Part shown: positions 22,699 to 30,531 of the stretch, one piece after another
How positions within the stretch are numbered: the stretch's first letter is position 1
Layout of the letters: each line of letters starts with the position of its first letter
Assembly (NCBI GenBank): GCA_937899065.1
Contig: CALBPG010000224.1
Location: 1 to 36,766 of the forward strand
Reading direction: 5' to 3'
Length of the DNA: 36,766 nucleotides
Origin: an uncultured Allomuricauda sp.
GTDB lineage: Bacteria > Bacteroidota > Bacteroidia > Flavobacteriales > Flavobacteriaceae
Notes under the pieces: generated by a model
What the model was told of the DNA's origin: nothing
Database searches by the model: none
What the model saw: only the letters and a program-made list of their open reading frames with translations
Position numbers and translations under genes: made by a program

Positions 22699-22806
22699 TT
22701 ACAATTGTATCTTATCAAGGTCGTTATAGTGTACTTTCTGGGTGATGGTTCCTTTTTCAACCACCAAAACCGCTGGATTTGATCGCACTATAGTTTTTAA
22801 AGCCGT
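22699..22806 (-). pseudogene. Untranslated 3' tail of the DoxX gene, after a premature stop
   Basis: After the TAA at 22807-22809 the same frame continues for 35 sense codons to a second TAA at 22699-22701. The residues read ALKTIVRSNPAVLVVEKG, then Thr-Ile-Thr-Gln-Lys-Val-His-Tyr and Asp-Leu-Asp-Lys-Ile-Gln-Leu. This is the normal C-terminus of the family, including the Pro of the thioredoxin fold. It ends 11 bases before tpiA, which fits the tight spacing of the rest of the operon. It is not translated unless the TAA is read through. Confidence 0.85.
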
Positions 22807-23793
22807 TTAATCCGTGAAATAAAAATCAAAATCCAGACGATATTGCGCTTTCAAATCATTTTTTAAATCATCATTGGAAGCGGACATGCCAATAACTTTG
22901 TATCCTTTGGCTTGCGCTTTGCTTGCTATGGCATTGACCACGTTGAACACCGAACGGTTGGTCTTGGCCAAATCATAGGCCACCACCATCACTAATTTGG
23001 GTTCTTCCAATAAACTTTCGCTGTGGTCTGTCCCGTCTTTTTCAATGGTGAAATCATGAATAGGCGGCTCGTAGCCCTCTTGGATTTCAGTGGTTTCCAC
23101 TCCAACAAAAGTTCCTTCTACCGTCGGGTACTCGCCCAAAGTGGTGACGATTTTTTCTGTTCCATTTTGGTCAAATTTCCATGCATATTCATAAATCGCC
23201 TTTGGTGCATCCTCGGGAACAACCATTCCCTCTTTGATGTTGGTGCCAATTTTGTAGGGTCTGAAGTCAATTGAAGGTAAATGATTCAATACGTGATTCG
23301 CGAAAACTCCACAAGCAATCAAAGCTATTACAGCCACGCTCCAATTCGCAAGATTTCCAAAGATAGGTTTGATGTGTTTCTTCCCCACAAACAAAACCAC
23401 AATCAGAATTAACAATACCACATCCTTACCAAAAGATTCCCATGGGGTCAGTTTGACGGCATCGCCAAAACAACCGCAGTCCGTTACTTTATTGAAATAG
23501 GCAGAATAAAAGGTGAGAAAAGTAAAAAAGACAATCATCAACAATAAGCTCCAAACCGTGAAGCGCACTTTGAATCCTATCAATAAAAAAACACCCAGCA
23601 AAACTTCTACAATGACCACAAATAGAGAAATGGCCAAGGCATATGGTGCCAAAGAGGGTAAATCAAGTACCCCGGGGCTAAAGTATTCTTCCAACTTGAA
23701 CGAAAAACCAACCGGGTCGTTCAATTTAATGATTCCACTGATGATAAAAAGCACACCAACCACAATTCTTGCAAAGGCGACTACCCACTTCAT
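22807..23793 (-). CDS. DoxX/MauE membrane protein with thioredoxin-like tail, truncated
   Basis: The BT_3928-type protein common in Bacteroidota. Residues 1-140 form the four-helix DoxX domain with Ser-Gly-Ile-Ile-Lys-Leu-Asn-Asp-Pro near the start and an Asp-Cys-Gly-Cys-Phe-Gly-Asp motif near residue 110, as in MauE. A fifth helix lies near residues 155-175, then a periplasmic thioredoxin-like domain. Translation stops at codon 329 by TAA at 22807; the ancestral protein was 364 residues. Codon context (Thr-Asp then TAA then Thr-Ala-Leu) suggests Glu GAA became TAA. The lost 36 residues include the last strands of the thioredoxin fold, so the product is probably impaired. It overlaps the DUF1599 stop by 4 bases. 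The family is thought to act in periplasmic redox. Confidence 0.88.
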   Translation of the reverse strand: MKWVVAFARIVVGVLFIISGIIKLNDPVGFSFKLEEYFSPGVLDLPSLAPYALAISLFVVIVEVLLGVFLLIGFKVRFTVWSLLLMIVFFTFLTFYSAYFNKVTDCGCFGDAVKLTPWESFGKDVVLLILIVVLFVGKKHIKPIFGNLANWSVAVIALIACGVFANHVLNHLPSIDFRPYKIGTNIKEGMVVPEDAPKAIYEYAWKFDQNGTEKIVTTLGEYPTVEGTFVGVETTEIQEGYEPPIHDFTIEKDGTDHSESLLEEPKLVMVVAYDLAKTNRSVFNVVNAIASKAQAKGYKVIGMSASNDDLKNDLKAQYRLDFDFYFTD

Positions 23794-24332
23794 TTGCCGT
23801 AGTTTAAATGGATGAGCGCAAAGACCGCATAATTAATGATGTCTTGATAATTGGCATCAATCCCTTCACTGACCAAAGTAGCCCCTTGATTGTCCTCAAT
23901 TTGCTTGACCCTTAACAGTTTTTGCAGAATCAAATCAGTTAGGGAACTTACTCGCATATCGCGCCACGCTTCCCCATAATCGTGATTCTTGTTCTCCATC
24001 AAGTTTTTGGTTTGTCCGATGGCGTTATCATATTCATTCAAAGCTTCCTCCAAGGTCAAGTCAGCTTGTTCCGATATGCCTTTGTCGATTTGAATCAAGG
24101 CCATAATGGAGTAGTTGATAATCCCAATAAATTCGGATTGTTCCCCTTCATCCACCTTACGCACCTCGTTTTCCTGTAAACTTCTAATACGTTGTGCTTT
24201 GATGAAAATCTGGTCAGTAAGCGATGGAAGTCGTAAAATACGCCAAGCCGTTCCATAATCCTTCGTCTTCTTGATAAAAAGTTCTCGGCAATCCTTTATA
24301 ATGGAATCATACTGAGCGGAATTTTGCTGCAT
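23790..24332 (-). CDS. DUF1599 protein
   Basis: A 180-residue cytoplasmic protein made of two similar halves, each with a Lys-x-x-Asp-Tyr-Gly-x-Ala-Trp-Arg motif (near residues 22-32 and 114-124) followed by Ser-Leu-Thr-Asp and an Asn-Tyr-x-x-x-Ala-Leu-Ile helix. This is the DUF1599 (nucleotide modification associated domain) pattern, one domain duplicated. Acidic and Tyr/Asp residues in each motif suggest a nucleotide or metal site; the biochemical role is not known. It begins the - strand operon DUF1599-doxX-tpiA-prmA and is divergent from folP. Confidence 0.9.
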   Translation of the reverse strand: MQQNSAQYDSIIKDCRELFIKKTKDYGTAWRILRLPSLTDQIFIKAQRIRSLQENEVRKVDEGEQSEFIGIINYSIMALIQIDKGISEQADLTLEEALNEYDNAIGQTKNLMENKNHDYGEAWRDMRVSSLTDLILQKLLRVKQIEDNQGATLVSEGIDANYQDIINYAVFALIHLNYGK

Positions 24333-24374
24333 GTTTTCTCTCTGATTTATGTATTTTTCCCGTGTGGTACATTT

Positions 24375-24382
24375 TAATTTTG
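24375..24382 (+). promoter_or_regulatory. -7 element TAATTTTG of the folP promoter
   Basis: An exact match to TAnnTTTG, 44 bases before the folP ATG. There is no TTG at 19-base spacing, so -33 is weak. Confidence 0.6.
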
Positions 24383-24390
24383 AACCACCT

Positions 24391-24398
24391 CAAAGATA
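24391..24398 (-). promoter_or_regulatory. -7 element TATCTTTG of the DUF1599 operon
   Basis: An exact TAnnTTTG match on the - strand, 58 bases before the DUF1599 start. It lies to the right of the folP -7 element, so the two promoters face each other and their transcripts would overlap at the 5' ends. Confidence 0.6.
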
Positions 24399-24426
24399 CA
24401 TAAACCCAACAAAGCATTTAATACCC

Positions 24427-25254
24427 ATGACCCTAAACTGCAAAGGAAAACTAGTGGACTTGAGTAGTCCAAAAATCATGGGAATCTTGAATCTCACGCC
24501 GGACTCTTTTTATGATGGGGGGAAGTATAAAGATGAAGCAGCCATTTTAAACCAAGTGGAACGAATGCTGAATGAAGGTGCGACTTTTATTGATATGGGT
24601 GCATACAGTTCTCGTCCTGGTGCGGAACACGTTTCTGAAGATGAAGAGAAACGCCGCTTGCTTCCAATTCTGGAATTGGTTTTGAAGAACTTTCCAAAAG
24701 CTCATATTTCCATAGATACTTTTCGTAGCGGAATGGCGCGTGCATGTTTGGAGCGCGGGGCGGCCCTAATCAATGATATCTCCGCAGGTAATTTAGATAC
24801 CCAAATGTTTCAAGTGGTTTCTGAGTTTAGAACGCCATACATTATGATGCACCTGAAAGGTACCCCACAATCCATGCAAAAACAGGCGGTATATGAAGAC
24901 TTGATTCAGGAGTTGCTTTTTTATTTTTCCAGTAAGCTGAAACAGGCCCATGAAACAAAACTGGTTGATGTTGTGATTGACCCGGGCTTTGGTTTTGCCA
25001 AAACAACACCACAAAACTTTGAACTCTTAGAACAGCTCGATTTATTTAAAACCCTTGGCAAGCCCCTGCTGATTGGTTTGAGTCGTAAATCAATGATATA
25101 TAAAACCTTAGGCACCTCTGCGAAGGAAGCCTTGAACGGTACCACAGCCCTACATGCGGTTGCACTCCTCAAAGGAGCCAATATTTTACGGGTGCATGAT
25201 GTAAAAGAGGCTCATGAATGCATTCAATTGGTGAACGCCTTACCCAAATCTTGA
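24427..25254 (+). CDS. folP: Dihydropteroate synthase
   Basis: A 275-residue TIM-barrel enzyme joining p-aminobenzoate to hydroxymethyl-dihydropterin pyrophosphate in folate synthesis. Motifs: Met-Gly-Ile-Leu-Asn-Leu-Thr-Pro-Asp-Ser-Phe near residue 18 (pyrophosphate site), Asp-x-Gly-Ala-Tyr-Ser-Ser-Arg-Pro-Gly-Ala, Ser-Ile-Asp-Thr-Phe, Asp-Pro-Gly-Phe-Gly-Phe-Ala-Lys, and Gly-Leu-Ser-Arg-Lys-Ser at residues about 218-223. The ATG at 24427 is used because the fold starts there; an upstream TTG at 24349 overlaps the promoter. The downstream cdaA is close and in the same orientation, a pairing seen in many bacteria. Confidence 0.96.
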   Translation: MTLNCKGKLVDLSSPKIMGILNLTPDSFYDGGKYKDEAAILNQVERMLNEGATFIDMGAYSSRPGAEHVSEDEEKRRLLPILELVLKNFPKAHISIDTFRSGMARACLERGAALINDISAGNLDTQMFQVVSEFRTPYIMMHLKGTPQSMQKQAVYEDLIQELLFYFSSKLKQAHETKLVDVVIDPGFGFAKTTPQNFELLEQLDLFKTLGKPLLIGLSRKSMIYKTLGTSAKEALNGTTALHAVALLKGANILRVHDVKEAHECIQLVNALPKS

Positions 25255-25292
25255 GTGTTCGAGAATTTGTTAATTTTACAAAAACGCTGCCG

Positions 25293-26078
25293 TTGGACTT
25301 CCTTAATTTCCTAGAATTCAAAATCACGGACTTTATTGATATTATTCTGGTGGCTGCACTGCTCTACTACGTGTACAAACTGGTAAAAGGTACCGTAGCC
25401 ATCAACATCTTTATTGGAATTGTAATCGTTTGGGCGCTTTGGAAACTAACGGAGCTACTCCAAATGAAAATGATAAGCAGCATGGTTGGCGGATTCATGA
25501 ACATAGGTTTGATTGCACTGATTATTGTTTTCCAACAAGAAATCCGGAAGTTTTTGTTGATGATTGGCTCCACCAATTTCGCCACCAAAAGAAACTTTAT
25601 TCGACATTTCAAATTCTTAAAGCAAGAAGCGTTACCTTCTATGACCAACGTAACGGCTTTAGTTGCAGCATGTGAAAAAATGGGGGTTTCCAAAACCGGA
25701 GCACTTTTGGTTATTGAACGGAACAATTCGTTGGATTTTATAAAATCCACAGGCGACCAAATGAATATTGAAATCACCCAACCTATCCTCGAAAGCATTT
25801 TTTTCAAAAACAGCCCCTTGCATGATGGTGCTGCAGTGATACAAGACAACTATATTACAGCAACCCGGGTAATCTTGCCCGTTTCCAATGATAGAAACAT
25901 TCCATTGCGTTTTGGCCTACGCCACCGCGCCGCAGTTGGCATTTCCGAAAAAACCGATGCCATTTGCCTTGTGGTGAGCGAGGAAACCGGAACTATCTCT
26001 TACATTAAAAATGGAGAGTTTATCGTATTCAAGGGGGTTGATGATCTCACCCAAAAACTTCAAAAGGATTTGGAATAG
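25293..26078 (+). CDS. cdaA: Diadenylate cyclase (c-di-AMP synthase)
   Basis: A 261-residue membrane enzyme making c-di-AMP from ATP. Three N-terminal helices (about residues 13-32, 35-50 and 60-82) precede the DAC domain, with the catalytic Asp-Gly-Ala of His-Asp-Gly-Ala-Ala-Val and the Arg-His-Arg-Ala-Ala-Val-Gly motif. The TTG at 25293 is preferred because family members start at (Met)-Asp-Phe-Leu-Asn-Phe-Leu-Glu-Phe; an ATG at 25218 exists but overlaps folP by 37 bases and adds an unlike extension. It is followed with no gap by the DUF3667 gene. c-di-AMP controls potassium and osmolyte balance and envelope stress. Confidence 0.94.
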   Translation: MDFLNFLEFKITDFIDIILVAALLYYVYKLVKGTVAINIFIGIVIVWALWKLTELLQMKMISSMVGGFMNIGLIALIIVFQQEIRKFLLMIGSTNFATKRNFIRHFKFLKQEALPSMTNVTALVAACEKMGVSKTGALLVIERNNSLDFIKSTGDQMNIEITQPILESIFFKNSPLHDGAAVIQDNYITATRVILPVSNDRNIPLRFGLRHRAAVGISEKTDAICLVVSEETGTISYIKNGEFIVFKGVDDLTQKLQKDLE

Positions 26079-26912
26079 ATGACTTGTAAAAACTGTGGAA
26101 CTACTTTACGAACGGATTTTAGTTATTGTCCAGGTTGCGGGGCAAAAGTGATTCGAAAACGCATTACCCTAAAAAATCTCTGGACCGATTTTGCCGAACG
26201 CTTTTTCAATTTAGACAATACGCTATTAAAGACCATAGCGCATTTGTTTACCCACCCAGAACAGGTGATTGGAGGCTATTTGAATGGGCAGCGCAAAAAG
26301 TATTTAAATCCTATAAGCTATTTCACTATTGCATTAACGCTCTCTGGGTTACTGGTTTTCATTATTCAAAAATTTTACGGGGCCGAAGTTTTTGATTTTT
26401 CCCAAGGTGCTGGGCGAGCCACTCCTGAGTTTGCTAAAAAGTGGTCGGAAATCGTTTTTGATTTGAACGCGTTTTTCTTTGTGATGTATATTCCCGTATT
26501 GGCTTTTCCCGCCTATCTCATCATGAACAAAGCCAAATATAACTTTCCGGAAAACCTTATCGTTTTTATTTACATTCTTGCGCATTACAGTGTATGCTCC
26601 TTTCCGATTAGTTTGGTTTCCGTGGCAATTGACCCTACGGGTTATCTGGACTTAAGTCGCGTTGTGATCGGATTTAAGCTCGATTACTGTATTTATGTGC
26701 TACAGCGATTGCACAACTTTTCGTGGAAGGCTTTAATATTTCGTTCTTCTTTATTCTTGAGCCTAGTAGTTATTCTGTTTTTTATGCTTGTCATTGGGCT
26801 CATGGCGGCTCTTTTAGTAGTTGGTGTTTTTGAGCTGAAAGATTTTGCCGCTCCACCCAAGCCTCAAGCCATTTCCTCGGCCATAAATTGGGCCTCATAC
26901 AAATTGCTATAG
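26079..26912 (+). CDS. DUF3667 membrane protein with zinc ribbon
   Basis: A 277-residue protein starting at the base after the cdaA stop. The N-terminus has a Cys-x-x-Cys pair twice (Cys-Lys-Asn-Cys-Gly and Cys-Pro-Gly-Cys-Gly), a zinc ribbon of about 25 residues. An amphipathic stretch (Leu-Trp-Thr-Asp-Phe-Ala-Glu-Arg-Phe-Phe-Asn-Leu-Asp) and Pro-Gln/Glu-x-Val-Ile-x-Gly-Tyr follow, the DUF3667 hallmark, then four or five hydrophobic segments. Function unknown. The last 49 bases overlap the convergent ABC transporter gene. Confidence 0.88.
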   Translation: MTCKNCGTTLRTDFSYCPGCGAKVIRKRITLKNLWTDFAERFFNLDNTLLKTIAHLFTHPEQVIGGYLNGQRKKYLNPISYFTIALTLSGLLVFIIQKFYGAEVFDFSQGAGRATPEFAKKWSEIVFDLNAFFFVMYIPVLAFPAYLIMNKAKYNFPENLIVFIYILAHYSVCSFPISLVSVAIDPTGYLDLSRVVIGFKLDYCIYVLQRLHNFSWKALIFRSSLFLSLVVILFFMLVIGLMAALLVVGVFELKDFAAPPKPQAISSAINWASYKLL

Positions 26913-28636
26913 TAGCCGCCTTTTTCCAATAAGGATTTGTGGTCGCCCATCTCGACAATGTTACCCGCTTCCATAACCAAAATCTTATCTGCCTTTTTGA
27001 TGGTGGCTAAACGGTGGGCAATCACAATAGAGGTTCGGCCCTCAGTAATTTTATCAGTAGCCTTTTGAATCAATTGTTCAGAGTAGGTATCCACCGAAGA
27101 AGTGGCTTCATCCAAAATCAATATGGTAGGATTGCTTACGTAGGCACGCAAGAAAGCGAGTAATTGGCGTTGTCCACTTGATAACATGGTACCCCTTTCT
27201 TTCACATTGTATTGGTATCCTCCGGGTAAACTCGAGATAAACTCATGCACCCCGATTTGCTTCGCGGCGTCGACAAGCGCTGCCTCCGTTATATCTGGAT
27301 TACCCAAGGTTATGTTCTTTGCTATAGTGTCGGCAAAAAGAAAAACGTCCTGCAGAACAACTGCAATATGCGAACGTAGCGACCTCAAAGTAAATTCCTT
27401 GATATCAGTGCCATCAATGCGGATGTGACCTGAATTGATTTCGTAAAAGCGGCTCAACAAATTGATAATGGTAGATTTTCCAGCACCCGTAGCCCCAACA
27501 ATGGCGACCGTTTCTCCAGCTTTCACTTCAAACGAAATCCCATGGAGTACTTCCTCATCTTCCACATACCCAAAACGCACTTCGTCAAACGCAATATCTC
27601 CCTTTACTTCTGTTTTTTCCGAGGTCCCATTGTCCGCAATTCGACTATCGGTGTCCAAAATTTTGAATACGCGATTGGCTGCCACCATTCCCATTTGAAG
27701 GGTATTGAATTTATCCGCAATCTGACGCAACGGTCGGAACAACAAATCCATTAAGAAAAAGAAAGCGAAAACGGATCCTTCATCATTAAGCCCAACATTC
27801 TCAATATTTTGAATGACCCCAAAATATACAACCATACCAATGCCGATGGAATATGATATTTCCGCAATAGGAAAGAAAATGGAGTTATACCAAACCGTTC
27901 GCAACCAAGCATTTTGATGCTTTTCGTTGATGTCGCGGAATTTCTTCTTCTCGATATCCTCTCTCGTGAAAAGTTGGATAATCTTCATTCCAGCAATGCG
28001 TTCTTGCACAAAAGAGTTCAAATTGGAGACCTGTGAACGTACTTCAACAAATGCCACCTTCATCGCTTGCTGGAACAAGCGCGTGGCAATCAAAATAATA
28101 GGTAAAATGGCAAATACTATCAAGGCTAGTCGCCAATTAGAATATAGCATGTAAATCGCTGCCGACAACATCTTCAACAAATCCGACACGATAACAAAAA
28201 AGCCTTGGCTGAAAATTTCACCAATTCGTTGCATATCAGCCACGGCACGGGTTACCAAAACCCCAATGGAAGAGTTGTCAAAATAGGTCATTTTGAAACC
28301 CATCATTTTTTGAAAAAGCTTGACTCGAATATCTCGAATTACAGACTCGCCCAATAAATTGGCGAAATAATTAAAGGATAATTGCGCTATCACTTGACCT
28401 ACTAGCGTGCCAAGCATTGCTAGAGTAAGAGTAAACAACAATTCCCCATCTTTAGATGAAAGGGCTTCATTTACTATAGACTTCACCAAATGCGGAATCA
28501 AAACCGCAAACGCCGCCGACAATATCGCCGCAATTACCACCGTCCAAAAAATGGTACGGTACGCCTTGGTATAGGCGAAAACCCTTTGGAACAAACCAAA
28601 GTCAAACGCTTTCCCAATTTCGGAATTGTTACTCAT
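26864..28636 (-). CDS. ABC exporter (MsbA/LmrA-type half-transporter)
   Basis: A 590-residue fusion of a six-helix membrane domain (residues 1-320) and an ATPase. The nucleotide domain has Walker A Gly-Ala-Thr-Gly-Ala-Gly-Lys-Ser-Thr (about residue 380), signature Leu-Ser-Ser-Gly-Gln-Arg-Gln (about 485), Walker B Ile-Leu-Ile-Leu-Asp-Glu-Ala-Thr-Ser (about 505-513), and a switch His in Ile-Val-Ile-Ala-His-Arg. The Ser replacing the second residue of the usual Leu-Ser-Gly-Gly-Gln is common in this subfamily. It would work as a homodimer on lipids or drugs. The ATG at 28636 is chosen; a TTG just upstream gives Met-Met. It overlaps truA by 8 bases. Confidence 0.94.
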   Translation of the reverse strand: MSNNSEIGKAFDFGLFQRVFAYTKAYRTIFWTVVIAAILSAAFAVLIPHLVKSIVNEALSSKDGELLFTLTLAMLGTLVGQVIAQLSFNYFANLLGESVIRDIRVKLFQKMMGFKMTYFDNSSIGVLVTRAVADMQRIGEIFSQGFFVIVSDLLKMLSAAIYMLYSNWRLALIVFAILPIILIATRLFQQAMKVAFVEVRSQVSNLNSFVQERIAGMKIIQLFTREDIEKKKFRDINEKHQNAWLRTVWYNSIFFPIAEISYSIGIGMVVYFGVIQNIENVGLNDEGSVFAFFFLMDLLFRPLRQIADKFNTLQMGMVAANRVFKILDTDSRIADNGTSEKTEVKGDIAFDEVRFGYVEDEEVLHGISFEVKAGETVAIVGATGAGKSTIINLLSRFYEINSGHIRIDGTDIKEFTLRSLRSHIAVVLQDVFLFADTIAKNITLGNPDITEAALVDAAKQIGVHEFISSLPGGYQYNVKERGTMLSSGQRQLLAFLRAYVSNPTILILDEATSSVDTYSEQLIQKATDKITEGRTSIVIAHRLATIKKADKILVMEAGNIVEMGDHKSLLEKGGYYSNLYEAQFMAEEMA

Positions 28637-29375
28637 CAAAAATGGAATTTGGATATTGTACCTGAGTCAAATATAGCCCTTTTGCCGGCACGGAAACACC
28701 TGCATTAGACCTGTTTTTGCTTTGAATAATTTGATGCATATCGGCTACTTTCCTTTTCCCCATTCCTATCTCCAACAAAGTCCCCGTAATGGCTCGAACC
28801 ATGTTACGTAGAAAACGATCTGCGGCAATGCTAAAAACCAAAAGTTCTTCACGCTCGCTCCATGCGGCCTTACGCACATCGCAAATGAAGGTCTTTACAT
28901 CGGAATGGCTTTTGGAAAAACACTCAAAATCGTCATACTCCATAAGAATGGCGGCTGCCTCGTTCATTGCTTTTACATCCAAAGGAAACCGAACACTGTG
29001 TGCATGATCCTTAAAAAAAGGATGCTTCTCGCGAACCACCCAATATTCATAGGTGCGTTGGGTAGCATCAAATCTGGCGTGTGCCTCGGGCTTGACTTTT
29101 TCCAGAGCTTGTACTGCGATATCAGAGGGCAAAAGGGAATTCAAACTGTGCATTAATTCTTCTGGGTTGTCCAAAGGGGATAGGTCAAAATGCGCGAACA
29201 TTTCTTTGGCATGCACGCCGGTATCCGTTCGGCCTGCCCCTACTACTTCCACATTGGTCCGCAGAATAGTGGAGAGTGCTTTTTCCAAAACTTCTTGTAC
29301 CGTTATGGCGTTTGGTTGTTTTTGCCAACCATGATAAGCCTTTCCGAAATACGAAAAACGAATAAAGTACCGCAA
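28629..29375 (-). CDS. truA: tRNA pseudouridine38-40 synthase
   Basis: A 248-residue enzyme that isomerises uridines in the anticodon stem of tRNAs. The catalytic Asp51 sits in Gly-Ala-Gly-Arg-Thr-Asp-Thr-Gly-Val-His-Ala. N-terminal Tyr-Phe-Gly-Lys-Ala-Tyr-His-Gly-Trp-Gln and the later Arg-Thr-Tyr-Glu-Tyr and Phe-Leu-Arg-Asn-Met-Val-Arg complete the family pattern. The start is TTG at 29375, fixed by the conserved Arg-Tyr-Phe-Ile-Arg-Phe-Ser-Tyr-Phe N-terminus. It is divergent from the phosphoesterase gene across 88 bases. Confidence 0.96.
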   Translation of the reverse strand: MRYFIRFSYFGKAYHGWQKQPNAITVQEVLEKALSTILRTNVEVVGAGRTDTGVHAKEMFAHFDLSPLDNPEELMHSLNSLLPSDIAVQALEKVKPEAHARFDATQRTYEYWVVREKHPFFKDHAHSVRFPLDVKAMNEAAAILMEYDDFECFSKSHSDVKTFICDVRKAAWSEREELLVFSIAADRFLRNMVRAITGTLLEIGMGKRKVADMHQIIQSKNRSNAGVSVPAKGLYLTQVQYPNSIFDE

Positions 29376-29463
29376 AGAGGAATTGAATTAAGACGGATAA
29401 ATATACTTCAATGCGCAACAGTGCAAAGGGCCTTACCCTATTTTAGCATATTTTTAGCGTACC

Positions 29464-29955
29464 ATGAAGATTTTATTGTTGTCTGACACTCACAACCATA
29501 TGGATGATACCATTCTTAAATATGCGAAAGGGGTTGATGAAATTTGGCATGCTGGTGACATGGGGGACCTTTCTGTCACCGATGCCTTGGCCGAGCATGC
29601 CCCAGTTCGAGGGGTTTATGGAAACATTGATGGGGATTTGGTGCGAAGGGAGTTTCCTGAACATTTACGGTTTATGTGCGAGGGGGTTTCTGTTTGGATA
29701 ACTCATATTGGCGGCTATCCGGGCAGATATAATATTAGGGTACGCGATGAGATTCGACGAAACCCTCCGAAGTTGTTCATTTGTGGACATTCACATATCC
29801 TTAAAGTAATGAACGACAAAAAACTTGGGCTACTACATATGAATCCTGGGGCTTGTGGAAAACAAGGGTTTCATCAAATGCGGACCATGCTACGGTTTTC
29901 CATAGAAGGTGAAAACATCAAAGATTTGGCCGTAGTGGAATTAGGTAAAAAATAA
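29464..29955 (+). CDS. YfcE-type metallophosphoesterase
   Basis: A 163-residue calcineurin-fold phosphodiesterase. Metal ligands are in Leu-Ser-Asp-Thr-His (residues 6-10), Gly-Asp-Met-Gly-Asp, Gly-Asn-Ile-Asp, Ile-Thr-His and Cys-Gly-His-Ser-His. These match the YfcE / MJ0936 family, cytoplasmic enzymes active on small phosphodiesters in vitro with unclear natural substrate. It stands alone in + orientation between divergent truA and convergent DUF4293, followed at once by a bidirectional terminator. Confidence 0.93.
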   Translation: MKILLLSDTHNHMDDTILKYAKGVDEIWHAGDMGDLSVTDALAEHAPVRGVYGNIDGDLVRREFPEHLRFMCEGVSVWITHIGGYPGRYNIRVRDEIRRNPPKLFICGHSHILKVMNDKKLGLLHMNPGACGKQGFHQMRTMLRFSIEGENIKDLAVVELGKK

Positions 29956-29983
29956 AAACCCCGATATGGCTATCGGGGTTTTT
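29954..29983. terminator. Bidirectional terminator between the phosphoesterase and DUF4293 genes
   Basis: Stem CCCCGATA / TATCGGGG with a four-base loop, an A-run before and a T-run after, so it works on both strands. It overlaps the stop of the phosphoesterase gene and lies 28 bases past the DUF4293 stop. Confidence 0.92.
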
Positions 29984-30010
29984 CGCACTAATACTACTAA
30001 GATGTTAGGT

Positions 30011-30421
30011 TTAACGTAAGCGGTCCACAGATTTTACAAGGTCTTCATCCTTTTTGATGGCTCTATTGGCTAGAACCAGAAAAACGATAGAAAATACAGG
30101 AATCAGCATCCCAATACCCTTCTCAGGAACTTCAGTTCCTCCGGATAAGCTTAGCGACCGGTAAACGAAAAATCCTAGTAAAAAAAGATTCAATATGATG
30201 TTCAATCGATTTACTACGAATTGATTTTGTCGTTTTTTGTACATGAAAATCACCAATAGCGCCAACAAGGCAGAGACAACGAATACCACTAAAACCAATG
30301 GCTCGTCAATCCCATATCTGGCGACGCCTTCTTCGGTCACGCCCAAAGGCAGGAAGAAAGGCGAAACCCCAGCTATGAGGGCAGCTATCAATAAAAAGAA
30401 CGTTTGTATCCGCTGAATCAT
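30011..30421 (-). CDS. DUF4293 membrane protein
   Basis: A 136-residue protein with four hydrophobic segments (residues about 7-25, 42-60, 70-88, 105-122). It starts with the typical Met-Ile-Gln-Arg-Ile-Gln-Thr-Phe-Phe-Leu of DUF4293, a family almost limited to Bacteroidota and normally adjacent to rho, as here. Function unknown. A consensus -7 element lies upstream. Confidence 0.92.
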   Translation of the reverse strand: MIQRIQTFFLLIAALIAGVSPFFLPLGVTEEGVARYGIDEPLVLVVFVVSALLALLVIFMYKKRQNQFVVNRLNIILNLFLLGFFVYRSLSLSGGTEVPEKGIGMLIPVFSIVFLVLANRAIKKDEDLVKSVDRLR

Positions 30422-30443
30422 TGTTTGAATGAATTTCGGAAGG

Positions 30444-30451
30444 CAAAAATA
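30444..30451 (-). promoter_or_regulatory. -7 element TATTTTTG of DUF4293
   Basis: An exact match to TAnnTTTG on the - strand, 22 bases before the DUF4293 ATG. At the -33 spot the sequence is TTT, not TTG. Confidence 0.6.
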
Positions 30452-30512
30452 AGAGTCTTTTTAAGAAATAAAACGAGAATGTTTAAAATTATTTTGTATC
30501 ATTGCGACAGTA

Positions 30513-30531
30513 TTGACGGCAGAGCCGTCAA
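30513..30531 (+). promoter_or_regulatory. Hairpin in the rho leader
   Basis: TTGACGGC and GCCGTCAA form a perfect 8-bp stem with an AGA loop, without a T-run. It lies 84 bases before the rho ATG, downstream of a possible -7 (TATCATTG at 30497-30504), so it would be near the 5' end of the mRNA. Rho is often autoregulated in its leader; whether this hairpin takes part is inferred. Confidence 0.45.

Noticed and set aside
22699-22810. Programmed readthrough of the DoxX stop
   Set aside because: No recognisable readthrough context or hairpin follows the TAA; point mutation or error is the simpler reading.
25367-25849. 160-codon open frame on the - strand
   Set aside because: It mirrors cdaA, whose conserved motifs are on the + strand.
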